The notes under the pieces were generated by a model, which ran no database searches, was not told the origin of the DNA, and saw only the letters and a list, made by a program, of their open reading frames with translations. A DNA stretch of 64,000 nt from Deinococcus malanensis. GTDB lineage: Bacteria > Deinococcota > Deinococci > Deinococcales > Deinococcaceae. Position numbers and translations under genes: made by a program. The stretch is taken from positions 62,001 through 126,000 of the forward strand of contig NZ_BMPP01000012.1 of assembly GCF_014647655.1 (NCBI RefSeq), written 5' to 3'. Of the stretch, positions 12,747-24,034 are shown one piece after another (the first letter of the stretch is position 1; every line of letters starts with the position of its first letter).

Positions 12747-12752
12747 TAGGCT
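12747..12752 (+). promoter_or_regulatory. Leaderless -10 box for the GH3 gene
   Basis: TAGGCT is followed by 7 nt and a GTG at 12760. This selects the GTG over an in-frame ATG at 12682. Confidence 0.6.
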
Positions 12753-12759
12753 GTCGGGC

Positions 12760-14226
<1,467 letters not shown>

Positions 14227-14246
14227 AAGGACTGGCCTGAACCGAA

Positions 14247-14290
14247 CAGGGGCACACCGGGCGACCAGGCCCGGTGTGCCCCTGTTTCAG
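14247..14290. terminator. Bidirectional terminator between the GH3 and degV genes
   Basis: A perfect 16-bp stem (14247-14262 with 14269-14284) and loop GACCAG, followed on the plus strand by TTTC. It separates two convergent genes. Confidence 0.8.
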
Positions 14291-14294
14291 AAGT

Positions 14295-15155
14295 TCACCG
14301 CTCCCAGGGCCATGCCCCGGCCGCCGCCGCGATCCCCAGCGCCCGTGGTCCGGTGTGGATGTTCAGCACCGGGTTGACCGGCGCGAAATCGGACCTGATG
14401 ATCGGGTGCCGGCCACGCAGAATCTCCAGGGCAGTGTCGGCATCCTCGCGCACGCTACCGTACAGCAGGCCCAGGCGCAGGGGTGCCCCTTCGCCGTATT
14501 TCTGGGTGACCTGGGCAGCCACGGCGTCGATGGCGCTGCGGTAGGTGCGCGCCCGACCCACGTTGGTGTACTGGCCAGTGCTCTTATCAACCGTGATGAC
14601 CGGCTTCAGGTTGAGCAGGCCCCCCAGCGTGGCCTGGACCCGACCGATGCGCCCGCCACGGCGCAGGTATTCGAGCGTCTCGATGGTGAAGTACAGCTCC
14701 GTTTCCTGGTGAACCGTCTGCATCCAGGCCAGGGCGGTCTCGACACTCTCACTGCGCTGCGCCGCCGTGCTGGCCGCATGGACCTGAAAAGCCTGGGCAG
14801 CGCTTAAGGTGCCGCTGTCGTGGATGTGCCAGGTCAGCTCAGGGTTCATGCTGCGCGCCTGCTCGGCGGCGTTCCGGCTGCCACTGAGCCCCGCGCTGAT
14901 GGTCACGGCCAGGACCTGCTTGGCCCCGCTCTGCTGGGCGGCCGTCACCCAGTCCTGCGGCGTGGGCTGGCTGCTGGTGGGATGCACAGGATTGGTGCGC
15001 AGCTGCTCGTACAGGCCCTCGCGTGTGATCTCGTCCATGCGGAACGTCGTGGAGCCAAAATTCAGGGCGAAGGGCGCGACCGGAACCGCGTTCTGCAGGC
15101 TGGAAAACGCGTCGAGGCCGCCGTCGGTGATGACACTGAAAGGGGAATGGGTCAT
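14295..15155 (-). CDS. DegV-family fatty-acid-binding protein
   Basis: 286 aa, full-length DegV fold. N-terminal strand [10 protein letters not shown]; the lipid-contacting region TSSQPTP at residues 60-66; TISAGLSGS at 85-93; [13 protein letters not shown] near 158. Members bind one fatty acid and some (FakB) present it to the kinase FakA. No FakA gene is in the window. AGGAG is 5 nt upstream and the ATG overlaps the stop of the upstream dehydrogenase gene as ATGA, so the two are translationally coupled. Confidence 0.9.
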   Translation of the reverse strand: MTHSPFSVITDGGLDAFSSLQNAVPVAPFALNFGSTTFRMDEITREGLYEQLRTNPVHPTSSQPTPQDWVTAAQQSGAKQVLAVTISAGLSGSRNAAEQARSMNPELTWHIHDSGTLSAAQAFQVHAASTAAQRSESVETALAWMQTVHQETELYFTIETLEYLRRGGRIGRVQATLGGLLNLKPVITVDKSTGQYTNVGRARTYRSAIDAVAAQVTQKYGEGAPLRLGLLYGSVREDADTALEILRGRHPIIRSDFAPVNPVLNIHTGPRALGIAAAAGAWPWER

Positions 15156-16039
15156 TTGATCTCCTGTGCGTTCATGCGCTCGATAAGTTGCAGGGCCGCC
15201 GAGTGGTCTTCGTTCTCGCCGATGATCTGTGCTGCTGCCCGGTACAGTCCCAGCGTCTGTGCCAGCACCGGGGCACTGCCCTTGACGCTTTCGACCACGT
15301 CCAGCGCAATGCCCGCATCCTTGGCCAGCAGGCCCAGCGTAAAGGTCACCGGAAACTCCCGGGTCAGCACCCGCTGTCCGATCAGGTTCTCGCTGGCGTT
15401 GCTGCGGCCGCTGCTGGCATTGATCACTTCCAGCGCCGCCCCCACGTTGACGCCGTGACGGCCCAGGACCGCCAGGCCTTCACCGGCCGCCCACAGGTTG
15501 ACGGCCAACAGCACGTTGTTAATTGCTTTGACAGCAAAGCCCGCGCCGGTGTTACCCACGTGGATCACCTTGCCTGCAAATGCCAGCTGGGTGCGGACGC
15601 TGTCCACCTCAGCTGTCGGGCCGCCCACCATGACCGTCAGCGTCCCGGCCTGGGCCCCGCTGGTGCCGCCGCTGACAGGAGCGTCCAGGAACGACACTCC
15701 ACGGGCTGACAGATGTTCACGCTGCCGCCGGGCAGAGTCGGGATGTCCGCTGGTACAGTCCACCCACACGGTGCCGGGACGAAGATGGGCGCCCATGTGG
15801 TCAATAACCTCATCCACCTGGGCGCTGGTCGGCAGGCAGCTGAACAGCACCTCGGCCTGAGCGCAGTCCTGGAGGTCGGCCGCCGTGGTCCCGTACTGCG
15901 CCGCGTGCGCCACGGCACGTTCCCGGGTGCGGTTCCAGACCAGTGCCCGGCCCCCGGTGGCCTGCGCGTGCCGCGCGAGGTGCGCCGCCATCGGGAAGCC
16001 CATGGCCCCCAGGCCGATGAATGCAGTGGTGATCGTCAT
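15152..16039 (-). CDS. 3-hydroxyisobutyrate dehydrogenase family NAD(P)-dependent enzyme
   Basis: 295 aa, beta-hydroxyacid dehydrogenase family. The dinucleotide motif GLGAMG is at residues 9-14. The substrate-binding signature [22 protein letters not shown] is near residues 120-140 and the catalytic Lys is in GFAVKAINN near 170. Substrates in the family include 3-hydroxyisobutyrate, tartronate semialdehyde and succinic semialdehyde; I cannot choose. A TAGCCT box (16049-16054) ends 9 nt before the ATG, close to leaderless. Overlap of 4 nt with degV downstream. Confidence 0.88.
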   Translation of the reverse strand: MTITTAFIGLGAMGFPMAAHLARHAQATGGRALVWNRTRERAVAHAAQYGTTAADLQDCAQAEVLFSCLPTSAQVDEVIDHMGAHLRPGTVWVDCTSGHPDSARRQREHLSARGVSFLDAPVSGGTSGAQAGTLTVMVGGPTAEVDSVRTQLAFAGKVIHVGNTGAGFAVKAINNVLLAVNLWAAGEGLAVLGRHGVNVGAALEVINASSGRSNASENLIGQRVLTREFPVTFTLGLLAKDAGIALDVVESVKGSAPVLAQTLGLYRAAAQIIGENEDHSAALQLIERMNAQEIK

Positions 16040-16093
16040 GTTGAGTCCAGGCTAGTTCAGGCGGCCGGTGGCCGGGAGAACTATGAACCGGGT

Positions 16094-16648
16094 TTAATCT
16101 TGAGACGTGCGGGTGTCGCCTGCCGGCAGCTGTAGTTCCGGTCCTGCGCCGCCGAAGCGTTCGCGCAGAAAGCGGCCCTGGGTCAGCAGGCGGTCCGCCG
16201 CCGCATGGTCATGGCGCAGGGCCTCCCGGACCCCGTCTTCCATCAGGGACAGCTGCTCTTCGAGGAGCCGTTCGGGAGGCTGACCCTGGGCGCTCAGGGC
16301 CGCGCGGGCTCCGTCGGTCAGGGCCTGATACGCCTGCAGGGTATCGGGCAGATATGCCACCCGGGTCTGGGCCAGCAGGTAACCGGTGCGCGCGTCGGCG
16401 CTGCTGCCTTCCAGCCGCTGGGCATCGGAGATGACGCACAGCAGGGTCCAGGCGCGGCTGCGGGCGGGCTCTGGCAGGTTCAGGATCAGCGTTTCCACCC
16501 CGTGCCGTGTCGGGGTAGGTGCACTCAGCGCTTCCGCGTCTGGTGGGGGCAGCGCTGCGGCACGCCGGCTGGCCTTGGTGGTGTTGTCGACATACGTGAT
16601 CAGCGCGATCCCGCTGAAAATCACGATCAGGATCAGGACGGCCATCAT
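16094..16648 (-). CDS. Small membrane-anchored protein of unknown function
   Basis: 184 aa with one N-terminal TM (MMAVLILIVIFSGIALITYV), a short basic linker and a helical, Ala/Leu/Arg-rich cytosolic or extracellular domain. No recognised family. It starts 19 nt after the stop of the SPFH-domain gene, so the two are probably co-transcribed; the pairing suggests a role at the same membrane complex, which is inference only. Confidence 0.7.
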   Translation of the reverse strand: MMAVLILIVIFSGIALITYVDNTTKASRRAAALPPPDAEALSAPTPTRHGVETLILNLPEPARSRAWTLLCVISDAQRLEGSSADARTGYLLAQTRVAYLPDTLQAYQALTDGARAALSAQGQPPERLLEEQLSLMEDGVREALRHDHAAADRLLTQGRFLRERFGGAGPELQLPAGDTRTSQD

Positions 16649-16667
16649 GACACGATGCTACCCCGCC

Positions 16668-17609
16668 TTAGTTGGACGTTTTTGTGGTGGCGGCGCTGAG
16701 GGATTTCAGATCCAGCAGGAAGTTCCCATCCGCCGGCAGCATCACCGTGTTGATCCCGGGTGACAGTTTTTCGGCGACCGTCAGCTGGATCAGCTGGGGG
16801 TTTTCACGCAGGGCGCGCCCACGCAGCGACAGCGCCTGTGCCTCGCCGCGGGCCTTGGCCACAGCGGCCTTGGCAGCGCCCTCAGCCTCCACTACGGCGC
16901 GCTGGGCACTGATGTTGGCCTGCTGCAGGCGGTTTTTCTCGACTGCCACCTGCTGCTCGGCCGTCTGCTTCTGCTCGATAGCCTTGGCCACACTCTCGGG
17001 AATCCGCAGTTCACGCAGTAGCACGCTGTCGAGCAGCAGATTGTTTTTTTCGAAGATTTCGGTCAAGGAGCGGGTGATGCTCGCCTCCACTTCCTGACGC
17101 TGAGTGCTGATCAGGTCGGCGGCGTTGAACTGCCCGATCGCGTCGCGAACCTTGCTGCGCACCTGCGGCCTGACCACCGTCACCATGTAGTTACGGCCCA
17201 GTTCCTTATGCATGATGGCCGCCTTGGTCCGGTCGATGCGGAAGTTGACGGTCACATCGGCCGTGATGTCCAGACCTTCTTTGCTGCGCGCCCGGATGGC
17301 ACCTTCATCGCCGTCATTGACTCCGTGGGCCAGGGTGATTTCCTGCAGCCGGCCGTCATACAGGTTGACCCGGTCTACAAAAGGCACCACGAAATGCACT
17401 CCTTCCTGCAGAGGCTGGGGCTTGACGCCGCTCAGGGCGCTGAAAACCACCCCCACGTAACCTGCCGGAATCACCTTGATGCCCTGGGCCAGCAGCAGTC
17501 CGGCCAGAACCACACCTCCAATGGCCAAGGCCCTGCGGCTGGACCCCGGCCTGGGAAGAGGCATGGAGTTTAAGGCGGTTCGGGGCTGACTCGGTGCGCT
17601 GTCACTCAT
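16668..17609 (-). CDS. SPFH/prohibitin-domain membrane protein
   Basis: 313 aa. A basic N terminus, one TM (residues 27-45), then the prohibitin/band-7 domain (VIPAGYVGVVFSALSGVKPQPLQEGVHFVVPF) and a long helical segment (about 205-275) rich in Ala, Glu, Gln and Arg, predicted coiled coil. Such proteins form ring-like membrane scaffolds and modulate proteases such as FtsH. The internal sequence resembles prohibitin more than HflK/HflC or flotillin. Start ATG at 17609; no clear Shine-Dalgarno sequence was found. Confidence 0.88.
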   Translation of the reverse strand: MSDSAPSQPRTALNSMPLPRPGSSRRALAIGGVVLAGLLLAQGIKVIPAGYVGVVFSALSGVKPQPLQEGVHFVVPFVDRVNLYDGRLQEITLAHGVNDGDEGAIRARSKEGLDITADVTVNFRIDRTKAAIMHKELGRNYMVTVVRPQVRSKVRDAIGQFNAADLISTQRQEVEASITRSLTEIFEKNNLLLDSVLLRELRIPESVAKAIEQKQTAEQQVAVEKNRLQQANISAQRAVVEAEGAAKAAVAKARGEAQALSLRGRALRENPQLIQLTVAEKLSPGINTVMLPADGNFLLDLKSLSAATTKTSN

Positions 17610-17647
17610 GCTTTTAGGTACGCGTTCAGGGGTCGTGGAGTTGCCTG

Positions 17648-18028
17648 TCAGGGCTGGGCACCGTCCACATACATCCAGCGGCCTTCCACCTGCGTAAAGG
17701 TGCTGCGTTCACGCAGGTGCGTCCGCTGTCCATCAGGGAGCCGCACGCTGGCCGTAAACGTCACCTCGTTGCCCACGGCACTGTGTACCTTCAGACCCAG
17801 ATACCGGGTGCCGTCGTGCAGGTCGAGGTCTCCGGGTCGGGTCTCCGGGTGCCAGGTGTCCCGCACAAACGTCTCGTACTGAAGGGCGTAGGCGCTGTAG
17901 CGCGCACGCATCAATGCCTCGGGGCTGGGAGGTGCGGCGCTTCCGCTGTGAAATGCGCCGCAGCATTGCGAGTAGCTTCGCCCGGAGCCGCATGGGCAGG
18001 GTTTGAGCGGGGGATATGCCAGGGCCAT
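17648..18028 (-). CDS. YchJ-family SEC-C motif protein
   Basis: 126 aa. The N terminus carries a zinc-binding SEC-C motif (CPCGSGRSYSQCC, residues 11-23), followed by the YchJ middle domain (ALMRARYSAYALQ, DTWHPETRP), an NTF2-like fold with a basic FTQVEGRWMYVDG end. The family is widespread and its role is unknown. TACCTT (18035-18040) ends 6 nt before the ATG, indicating a leaderless mRNA divergent from the methyltransferase gene 64 nt away. Confidence 0.88.
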   Translation of the reverse strand: MALAYPPLKPCPCGSGRSYSQCCGAFHSGSAAPPSPEALMRARYSAYALQYETFVRDTWHPETRPGDLDLHDGTRYLGLKVHSAVGNEVTFTASVRLPDGQRTHLRERSTFTQVEGRWMYVDGAQP

Positions 18029-18034
18029 GGCCGC

Positions 18035-18040
18035 AAGGTA
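18035..18040 (-). promoter_or_regulatory. Leaderless -10 box for the YchJ-family gene
   Basis: On the minus strand TACCTT then 6 nt then ATG at 18028. Confidence 0.5.
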
Positions 18041-18092
18041 GCGCCCGCCGCGCCCGGATCAGGCGAAACCTTCACGGCATAATGCGCAGTGC

Positions 18093-18905
18093 ATGAGCGG
18101 CACCGAGACCATCACCTCCCTGCAGAATCCGCACGTCAAACGACTGGTGCGCCTTCGCAACCGCCGTGAGCGGGAAGAGCACGGCGTCATTCTGATCGAG
18201 GGGGCACGTGAACTGGCCCGGGCCGTCCAGGGGGGCGTGACGCCGCACACGCTTTACAGCTGCCCTGACCTGTACAGCCCGGAGGCGAGCAATCTGGCCG
18301 CTACGCTGCCCGGTGACCGGCTGGAGCTTTCACGCGCCGCATTCGAGAAGGTCAGTGGCCGCGAGAACCCCGACGGCCTGCTGGGCGTCGCTCCCATTCC
18401 GGCTCCGCGGCTCCCGGAGCCAGACAGTAACGCGGTCCTGGTGGTGTTGCACGGCCTGGAGAAACCCGGCAATGTGGGGGCGATCCTCCGCAGTGCCGAC
18501 GCGGCCGGCGCGCAGGGTGTGCTGGTGCTGGGGCGGGGCGCCGACCCGTATGGACCCAACGTGATCCGCTCCAGTCAGGGCAGTGTGTTTACCATGCCGG
18601 TCGCCGTGCTGGACGAGGACAGTGCGCTGGCGTGGCTGTCGGCGCAGGGTTTTATTACGGTCGCGTGCACGCCGGACGCGCCGCGCACCTACTGGGACGC
18701 CACCCTGACCGGACGGATCGCCCTGCTGCTGGGCACCGAGCACGCGGGCCTGCCTGAAAGCTGGCGCCACACCGATCACAGTGTCAGCATTCCGATGCAC
18801 GAGGGCAGCGGCGCCGACAGCCTGAACGTGGCGACGGCGGCGGCCCTGGTGCTGTTTGAGTGTGCCCGCCAGCGCCGGGCTCGGGAGAACGGAGGCCTGG
18901 CATGA
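18093..18905 (+). CDS. TrmH/SpoU-family RNA 2'-O-methyltransferase
   Basis: 270 aa. N-terminal substrate-binding domain ([24 protein letters not shown], near residues 6-30) and a SPOUT methyltransferase domain with its three motifs: [19 protein letters not shown] (about 121-139), [11 protein letters not shown] (about 212-222) and [21 protein letters not shown] (about 232-252). It probably methylates rRNA or tRNA ribose; it resembles the 23S rRNA 2'-O-methyltransferase group. CATAAT (18078-18083) ends 9 nt before the ATG. It overlaps the next gene by 4 nt (ATGA). Confidence 0.92.
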   Translation: MSGTETITSLQNPHVKRLVRLRNRREREEHGVILIEGARELARAVQGGVTPHTLYSCPDLYSPEASNLAATLPGDRLELSRAAFEKVSGRENPDGLLGVAPIPAPRLPEPDSNAVLVVLHGLEKPGNVGAILRSADAAGAQGVLVLGRGADPYGPNVIRSSQGSVFTMPVAVLDEDSALAWLSAQGFITVACTPDAPRTYWDATLTGRIALLLGTEHAGLPESWRHTDHSVSIPMHEGSGADSLNVATAAALVLFECARQRRARENGGLA

Positions 18906-20077
18906 CTGCCACAGCACGCGACCCCTACCGCGACTGGTTGCGTGCGCGTCTGAGCCCGGAGGTGGGTGCCGCTGCCGCCGAGCAGGTGATCGAGGGGGCT
19001 GCGCAGCGCCGGGGCTGGCCTGCCCAGCGGGCGCTGGGGCCTAGGGACGTCGTGGGCGTGCTTCAGGATATCTACGCGATGCTCCGGACCCGGGTAGGGG
19101 ACACGGCGGCCGAGCACTGGGTCGAAACCACCACCATGGATCTCGCGACCTTCGCCCAATCTGTGCCGGTTCCGAGTCAACCGGTGCGCGGCGAGATTGC
19201 GCCGGTCCCCGGCGCAGGCCCGGTCCGCTGGGGCCGCCGGGCACATGACCTCCCGCTGCTGCTGGCCCGGTCTCATGCCGAGATTGCCGGTCGGAGTCTG
19301 GAAGCCATCCGGGCCAATCCGGACCTGAGCCCGCTGGAAGACGCAGCCGAATGGGACATGCAGGCTACCCAGGCCGAGGTCCGCCGCTGGGAGACCGAGG
19401 AGGTACTGAGCTCGCTGCGCGCTGACCACGCCCGTATGGAAGTCGCCGATCAGGTCGCCGCCGCTGCGGCGCAGGCGGAAGTGCTGCACCTGACGGTCTG
19501 GGAGCTCGAACGCGCCGAGGCCCAGGGCCAGCAGGTGGGCCCCAGGCTGGCCCATACCCGGCTGATGAGCCAGCAGACCGACGCTTTCCTCGCGTCGTTC
19601 AGTCCCCTGATTCGGCTTGACGATGCCGACACTCCGGTGGTGGTCCCGCAGCTCGATCTGTCCAGCGTCCGCTACTCGCTGGGGGTGCCGCTGCATCCGG
19701 CCGTGCTGCGGGCCCGCAGTCAGCTGAACTATGCCCGCTGGCAGGCCGGGGATCAGGCCGATGACGCTCCGGCGGTCCAGCAGGCGCGCGCCGCGCTGGC
19801 CCAGGCCGAGCACGAGGCACAGAGTCAGCTGAACGCCACCCTGAGCGCCGCCCGGGGACATCAGCAGGCTCTGGAGCGACTGGCGCGGCAGGTCACGCTG
19901 CTCGAAAAGCGCATTCAGTCGCTTCGACAGTCTGGAGGAGACCAGTTCGGCGTAGCTCGCGTGGTTCTCGACTGGCGGCAGACCCGCAGCGCCGCGAGGG
20001 TACAGGCCCACCGCCTCCACGAAGCAGCGAGCCTGCTGGGCGCCCTGGTCTCCGACAGCGAGCCGAGCCGGGGGTAG
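18902..20077 (+). CDS. Uncharacterised Ala/Arg/Gln-rich helical protein
   Basis: 391 aa from the ATG that overlaps the methyltransferase stop (ATGA). A longer frame starting at 18860 is rejected because it would overlap by 46 nt. No TM or signal peptide. A long helical, probably coiled-coil C-terminal half (about residues 265-370) is rich in Ala, Gln, Arg and Leu; the N-terminal 100 residues are more globular. No family recognised. Co-expression with the RNA methyltransferase is likely. Confidence 0.7.
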   Translation: MTATARDPYRDWLRARLSPEVGAAAAEQVIEGAAQRRGWPAQRALGPRDVVGVLQDIYAMLRTRVGDTAAEHWVETTTMDLATFAQSVPVPSQPVRGEIAPVPGAGPVRWGRRAHDLPLLLARSHAEIAGRSLEAIRANPDLSPLEDAAEWDMQATQAEVRRWETEEVLSSLRADHARMEVADQVAAAAAQAEVLHLTVWELERAEAQGQQVGPRLAHTRLMSQQTDAFLASFSPLIRLDDADTPVVVPQLDLSSVRYSLGVPLHPAVLRARSQLNYARWQAGDQADDAPAVQQARAALAQAEHEAQSQLNATLSAARGHQQALERLARQVTLLEKRIQSLRQSGGDQFGVARVVLDWRQTRSAARVQAHRLHEAASLLGALVSDSEPSRG

Positions 20078-20080
20078 CAC

Positions 20081-20569
20081 CTACCGGTCGGACGGGGGCC
20101 CTCCCGGCTCTCCGGGGCCCGGGGGACGCACGATGGTCAACATGTATCGCCCCAGCGCCCGGATCGCTTCGTAAAAGCGGTCGAACTCGACCGGCTTCAC
20201 CACGTAGCTGGCCGCGTAGGCCTGATACGAACGCAGGACGTCCTCCTCCGCCTGGCTGGTGGTCAGCATGATCACGGGAATGGTCATCAGGTCGGGGTCG
20301 CGTTTGAGTTCCTCCAGGACTTCCAGACCATTCATCCGGGGCATATTGATGTCCAGAAGAATGACGTCGGGCCGGGGAATTTTGGGGCGGTCAGGGCAGC
20401 ACCGGAGCAGTTCGAGGGCCTCCACCCCGTCGCGGGCAATGTGCAGGGTGTTGGCGATCCCTGCCTCGGAGAAGGCCTCGCGGGTCAGATGAATATCTGG
20501 CTCGCTGTCCTCGACCAGAAGGATCTCGATCGGGGAAGCGGAAAGTGGAGTGGGGAAGAGCATGGTCAT
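20081..20569 (-). CDS. Single-domain response regulator (Rcp/CheY type)
   Basis: 162 aa with only a receiver domain. Acidic pocket EDSE (20-23), phosphoacceptor Asp73 in VILLDINMPRMNG, Thr103/Thr104 region MLTTS and Lys125 in YVVKPVEF. The PRMNG loop and extended C terminus match the Rcp group that partners phytochrome-type histidine kinases; no kinase is encoded here. Start ATG at 20569 with GAGG nine nt upstream; the frame is open to 20635 but the upstream residues are not receiver-like. It converges tail to tail with the preceding gene. Confidence 0.87.
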   Translation of the reverse strand: MTMLFPTPLSASPIEILLVEDSEPDIHLTREAFSEAGIANTLHIARDGVEALELLRCCPDRPKIPRPDVILLDINMPRMNGLEVLEELKRDPDLMTIPVIMLTTSQAEEDVLRSYQAYAASYVVKPVEFDRFYEAIRALGRYMLTIVRPPGPGEPGGPPSDR

Positions 20570-20772
20570 GACATCAGGCCTCGAGGAACAACGCAAAACA
20601 GCCCGGAACCACAAGGGAGCCGGGTCGCCGGTCAATTCCTTGTCAAAGTTTCGCGTTCCACCCCATGAATTGACAGGCCGCGTCCTTAAATGTTTCGTAT
20701 CTGGCCCTTGACGTGCCCTTGAGTTTCCTTCACGCAGGCACCGGACCGGCGTCGCCTGCTAGCCTGATTGAA

Positions 20773-20934
20773 ATGGTGCGCTTCGCATATGTTTCGTGCT
20801 CAAGCAGGGGAATCACCGGTTTGTTCTCTCGGCAGCTGAAACGTGCGTTCGTCGCTCTGTGCCTCGCTGCCTGGCCGGTCTATATGGGCGGGTCAAGTTC
20901 TGAACGCCACATGGACCGGAAGGCATCCCCGTGA
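20773..20934 (+). CDS. Possible 53-codon leader ORF upstream of the DinB gene
   Basis: TAGCCT (20760-20765) ends 7 nt before this ATG, the same geometry as the leaderless genes of this window. The product would have a central hydrophobic stretch (AFVALCLAAWPVYMGG). Its TGA overlaps the GTG start of the next gene (GTGA), so translation could be coupled. It may be only a leader or not translated at all; there is no family evidence. Confidence 0.35.
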   Translation: MVRFAYVSCSSRGITGLFSRQLKRAFVALCLAAWPVYMGGSSSERHMDRKASP

Positions 20935-21359
20935 ATCTGCTGCAATACCTCCTGCTTGGCGGCACGGCCTTCCGGGACGTGCGGACGCTGCTGCAGGACT
21001 TGGGCTGGGACGAAGCCAGCCACGTTCACGACGGGCTGCCGTACACGCTGGCCGATGTGATCGCACATCTGGCCATGACCCAGCGTACAAGCCTTGACCT
21101 TACCTCCGGGCGCCGTGAAAGCTGGCCGGAAGACCAGCCAGTCTGGCCGGTATCGGCCCTGAACGAGGCTGACTTCAAGGCTCACCTGATTGAACTGGAA
21201 CTTGGGCTGTTGCAGGCACAGGCCCTGGCGCAGGACCCCTCCGGGCGGGCACGCGAAATCCTGATGGACCTGGCAGCCCACAGTGCCTATCACTGGGGTC
21301 AGGTGGCCCTTCTCAGGCGGCTGGGGGGAAAGTTGCCCGAGCCGGCCCACCAGGACTGA
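20931..21359 (+). CDS. DinB/YfiT-family metalloenzyme-like protein
   Basis: 142 aa, four-helix DinB fold. Candidate metal ligands are His in VIAHLAMT near residue 46 and the two in AAHSAYHWGQ near 116 and 120, the usual HxxxH at the third helix. Family roles include bacillithiol-dependent S-transferase or detoxification; the substrate is unknown. The start is GTG with GGAAGG seven nt upstream, one of the few in this region with a Shine-Dalgarno. It overlaps the upstream short ORF by GTGA. Confidence 0.82.
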   Translation: MNLLQYLLLGGTAFRDVRTLLQDLGWDEASHVHDGLPYTLADVIAHLAMTQRTSLDLTSGRRESWPEDQPVWPVSALNEADFKAHLIELELGLLQAQALAQDPSGRAREILMDLAAHSAYHWGQVALLRRLGGKLPEPAHQD

Positions 21360-21452
21360 GAGGCTTTGCCCGCCAGTGCTCCACAGTTGCTGGCTTCAGG
21401 CAGGCTGAAGTTCTTCCCACGTGCAACGCGCGCACGCGGTCTACCCTCGGGC

Positions 21453-21764
21453 ATGACTTCCGATGTTCAGGTGACCCACAACGCCGAGCAGAACCGGTAC
21501 GAGCTGCACAAAGGCAGTGAACTGGCGGCTTTTGCCGAGTACCGGCCGGCCGGAAATGCGGTCATGCTCAGCCACACAGAAACTCGCCCCGAGTTCGAGG
21601 GGCAGGGCTTCGGATCCAGACTTGTTCAGGAAATGCTCGACACCCTTCGTGCGGAGGAGCGCCAGGTGGTGCCCATGTGTCCGTTTGTGGCCAGTTTCAT
21701 CCGCGAGCACCGCGAATACGTGGATCTTGTGCAGCCGGATCAGCGCGGTGTTTTTGGACTTTGA
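21453..21764 (+). CDS. YjdJ-type GCN5-related N-acetyltransferase
   Basis: 103 aa, the short GNAT class (YjdJ/GTLF3B). It shows AAFAEYRPAGNAVMLSHTETRPEFEGQGFGSRLV, where EGQGFGSRL is the acetyl-CoA P-loop, then VVPMCPFVASFIREH, a conserved CPFV(x)xF(I)xxH ending. The substrate is unknown. TACCCT (21442-21447) ends 5 nt before the ATG; a longer frame from 21366 lacks family residues. Confidence 0.9.
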   Translation: MTSDVQVTHNAEQNRYELHKGSELAAFAEYRPAGNAVMLSHTETRPEFEGQGFGSRLVQEMLDTLRAEERQVVPMCPFVASFIREHREYVDLVQPDQRGVFGL

Positions 21765-21816
21765 GCGTCACCCTGATGGTGGCAGAACTGCTTCCCGGGT
21801 TCAAACAAACGTCTGT

Positions 21817-21822
21817 TAGGCT
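21817..21822 (+). promoter_or_regulatory. Leaderless -10 box for the MBL-fold gene
   Basis: TAGGCT is followed by 6 nt and ATG at 21829. Confidence 0.6.
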
Positions 21823-21828
21823 GGGCGG

Positions 21829-22692
21829 ATGTGGATGCAAAAGCGGCAGGTCGGCGAGGCAGAGGCCATCAGCCTGACCGACGGTCAGTTCCGTCTTGAC
21901 GGAGGGGCCATGTTCGGCACGGTGCCCAGGGTGCTGTGGGATAAGGTGGCGCCCCCGGATGAGCTCAACCGCATTACCCTACGCATCAATCCGCTGCTGA
22001 TCCGGCTGGGCGGAAAGAATATCCTGGTCGAGACCGGGTTCTGGGACAGAGGCGGGGAGAAGTTCGAGGCCATGTTCGGGGTGGACCGCGACGAGACGGT
22101 CTTCCGCGGTTTGGACCATGCTGGCCTGGTGCCTGAAGACATTGATCTGGTGATCAATACCCACCTCCACTTCGATCACGCGGGCCGCAACGTGACCGCG
22201 CTGGGTGAACCCACCTTTCCGAAGGCCCGCTATGTGGTGCAGGCGCAGGAATTACACGACGCTCTGAACCCCCACGAGCGCAGCCGGGCCAGCTATATCC
22301 GCGAGTACATCGAGCCGCTTCACGACGCGGGGCTGTTTGAGGTGGTGGATGGCGAGCATGAACTGCTGCCTGGCCTGAGCGTGCTGCCGCTGCCCGGCCA
22401 CAATCTGGGGCAGCAGGGCGTGGTGCTGCGCAGCGGCGGACAGACCCTGGTCTACACGGCTGACCTGCTGCCCACGACCATGCACAGTCCCACAGCGTGG
22501 GTCATCGGGTACGACCTGTACCCGGTCACCAATCTGGAAAACCGCCGCCGGTACTTTGCCGAGTGGCATGAGCAGAACGCCCTGATCTGCACGCCGCACG
22601 ATCCGCAGATACCGTTCGCGCGCTTCGAGCCCAATACCAAGGGGGGCTTCCGGGCGGTGGCCGATACTCAAGGCGGTAACACCAGCAGTTGA
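21829..22692 (+). CDS. Metallo-beta-lactamase-fold hydrolase
   Basis: 287 aa. The zinc site THLHFDHAG is at residues 111-119, with a further LPGHNLGQQGVVL near 190 and TADLLPTTMH near 211. It belongs to the quorum-quenching lactonase-like MBL group by layout (N-terminal strand pair, then HxHxDH about residue 112). Lactonase, esterase or phosphoesterase activity cannot be distinguished. No signal peptide. Leaderless start, with a possible alternative ATG two codons on. Confidence 0.88.
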   Translation: MWMQKRQVGEAEAISLTDGQFRLDGGAMFGTVPRVLWDKVAPPDELNRITLRINPLLIRLGGKNILVETGFWDRGGEKFEAMFGVDRDETVFRGLDHAGLVPEDIDLVINTHLHFDHAGRNVTALGEPTFPKARYVVQAQELHDALNPHERSRASYIREYIEPLHDAGLFEVVDGEHELLPGLSVLPLPGHNLGQQGVVLRSGGQTLVYTADLLPTTMHSPTAWVIGYDLYPVTNLENRRRYFAEWHEQNALICTPHDPQIPFARFEPNTKGGFRAVADTQGGNTSS

Positions 22693-22705
22693 GCCGACTG
22701 CTGTG

Positions 22706-22776
22706 GGGCGAGCGGAGCGAGTGACCACGACGTGCAGCGGTAGGAAGGAGTGGTCGCGAATTCACTCCTCTCGCCC
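22706..22776. repeat. 71-bp interrupted palindrome between the MBL and argC genes
   Basis: Nested inverted arms: GGGCGAG (22706-22712) with CTCGCCC (22770-22776), GAGTGA (22719-22724) with TCACTC (22762-22767), CCAC (22725-22728) with GTGG (22750-22753). The shape resembles a REP-like palindromic unit, but no second copy is in the window. Confidence 0.5.
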
Positions 22777-22814
22777 ATACCGGCCGCTGTCAAACATGAG
22801 GCTGGATGCATAGA

Positions 22815-22850
22815 GGCGCAGCGGTCCCTGCTTTCCGCTGCGCCGTTGTT
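22815..22850 (+). terminator. Likely terminator between the MBL and argC genes
   Basis: A perfect 10-bp stem (22815-22824 with 22835-22844), a 10-nt loop, then GTTGTT on the plus strand. The two genes converge here. Confidence 0.6.
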
Positions 22851-22861
22851 CTGTGAGCAGT

Positions 22862-23953
<1,092 letters not shown>

Positions 23954-23987
23954 TCACTTGGCCAGAGGCAGGAGACACTATCAATTG

Positions 23988-24018
23988 AAAACCCGCCCTG
24001 GCCGAGGCTGGAGCGGGT
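23988..24018 (-). terminator. Terminator of secDF
   Basis: ACCCGC (23991-23996) pairs with GCGGGT (24013-24018), with extra inner pairs, followed on the minus strand by TTTTC. Confidence 0.7.
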
Positions 24019-24034
24019 GACTGTTGGCCCGGGT

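Noticed and set aside
18776..20080. A 434-codon minus-strand frame
   Set aside because: Antisense to the 18902 gene, which has a proper ATGA coupling with the methyltransferase gene.
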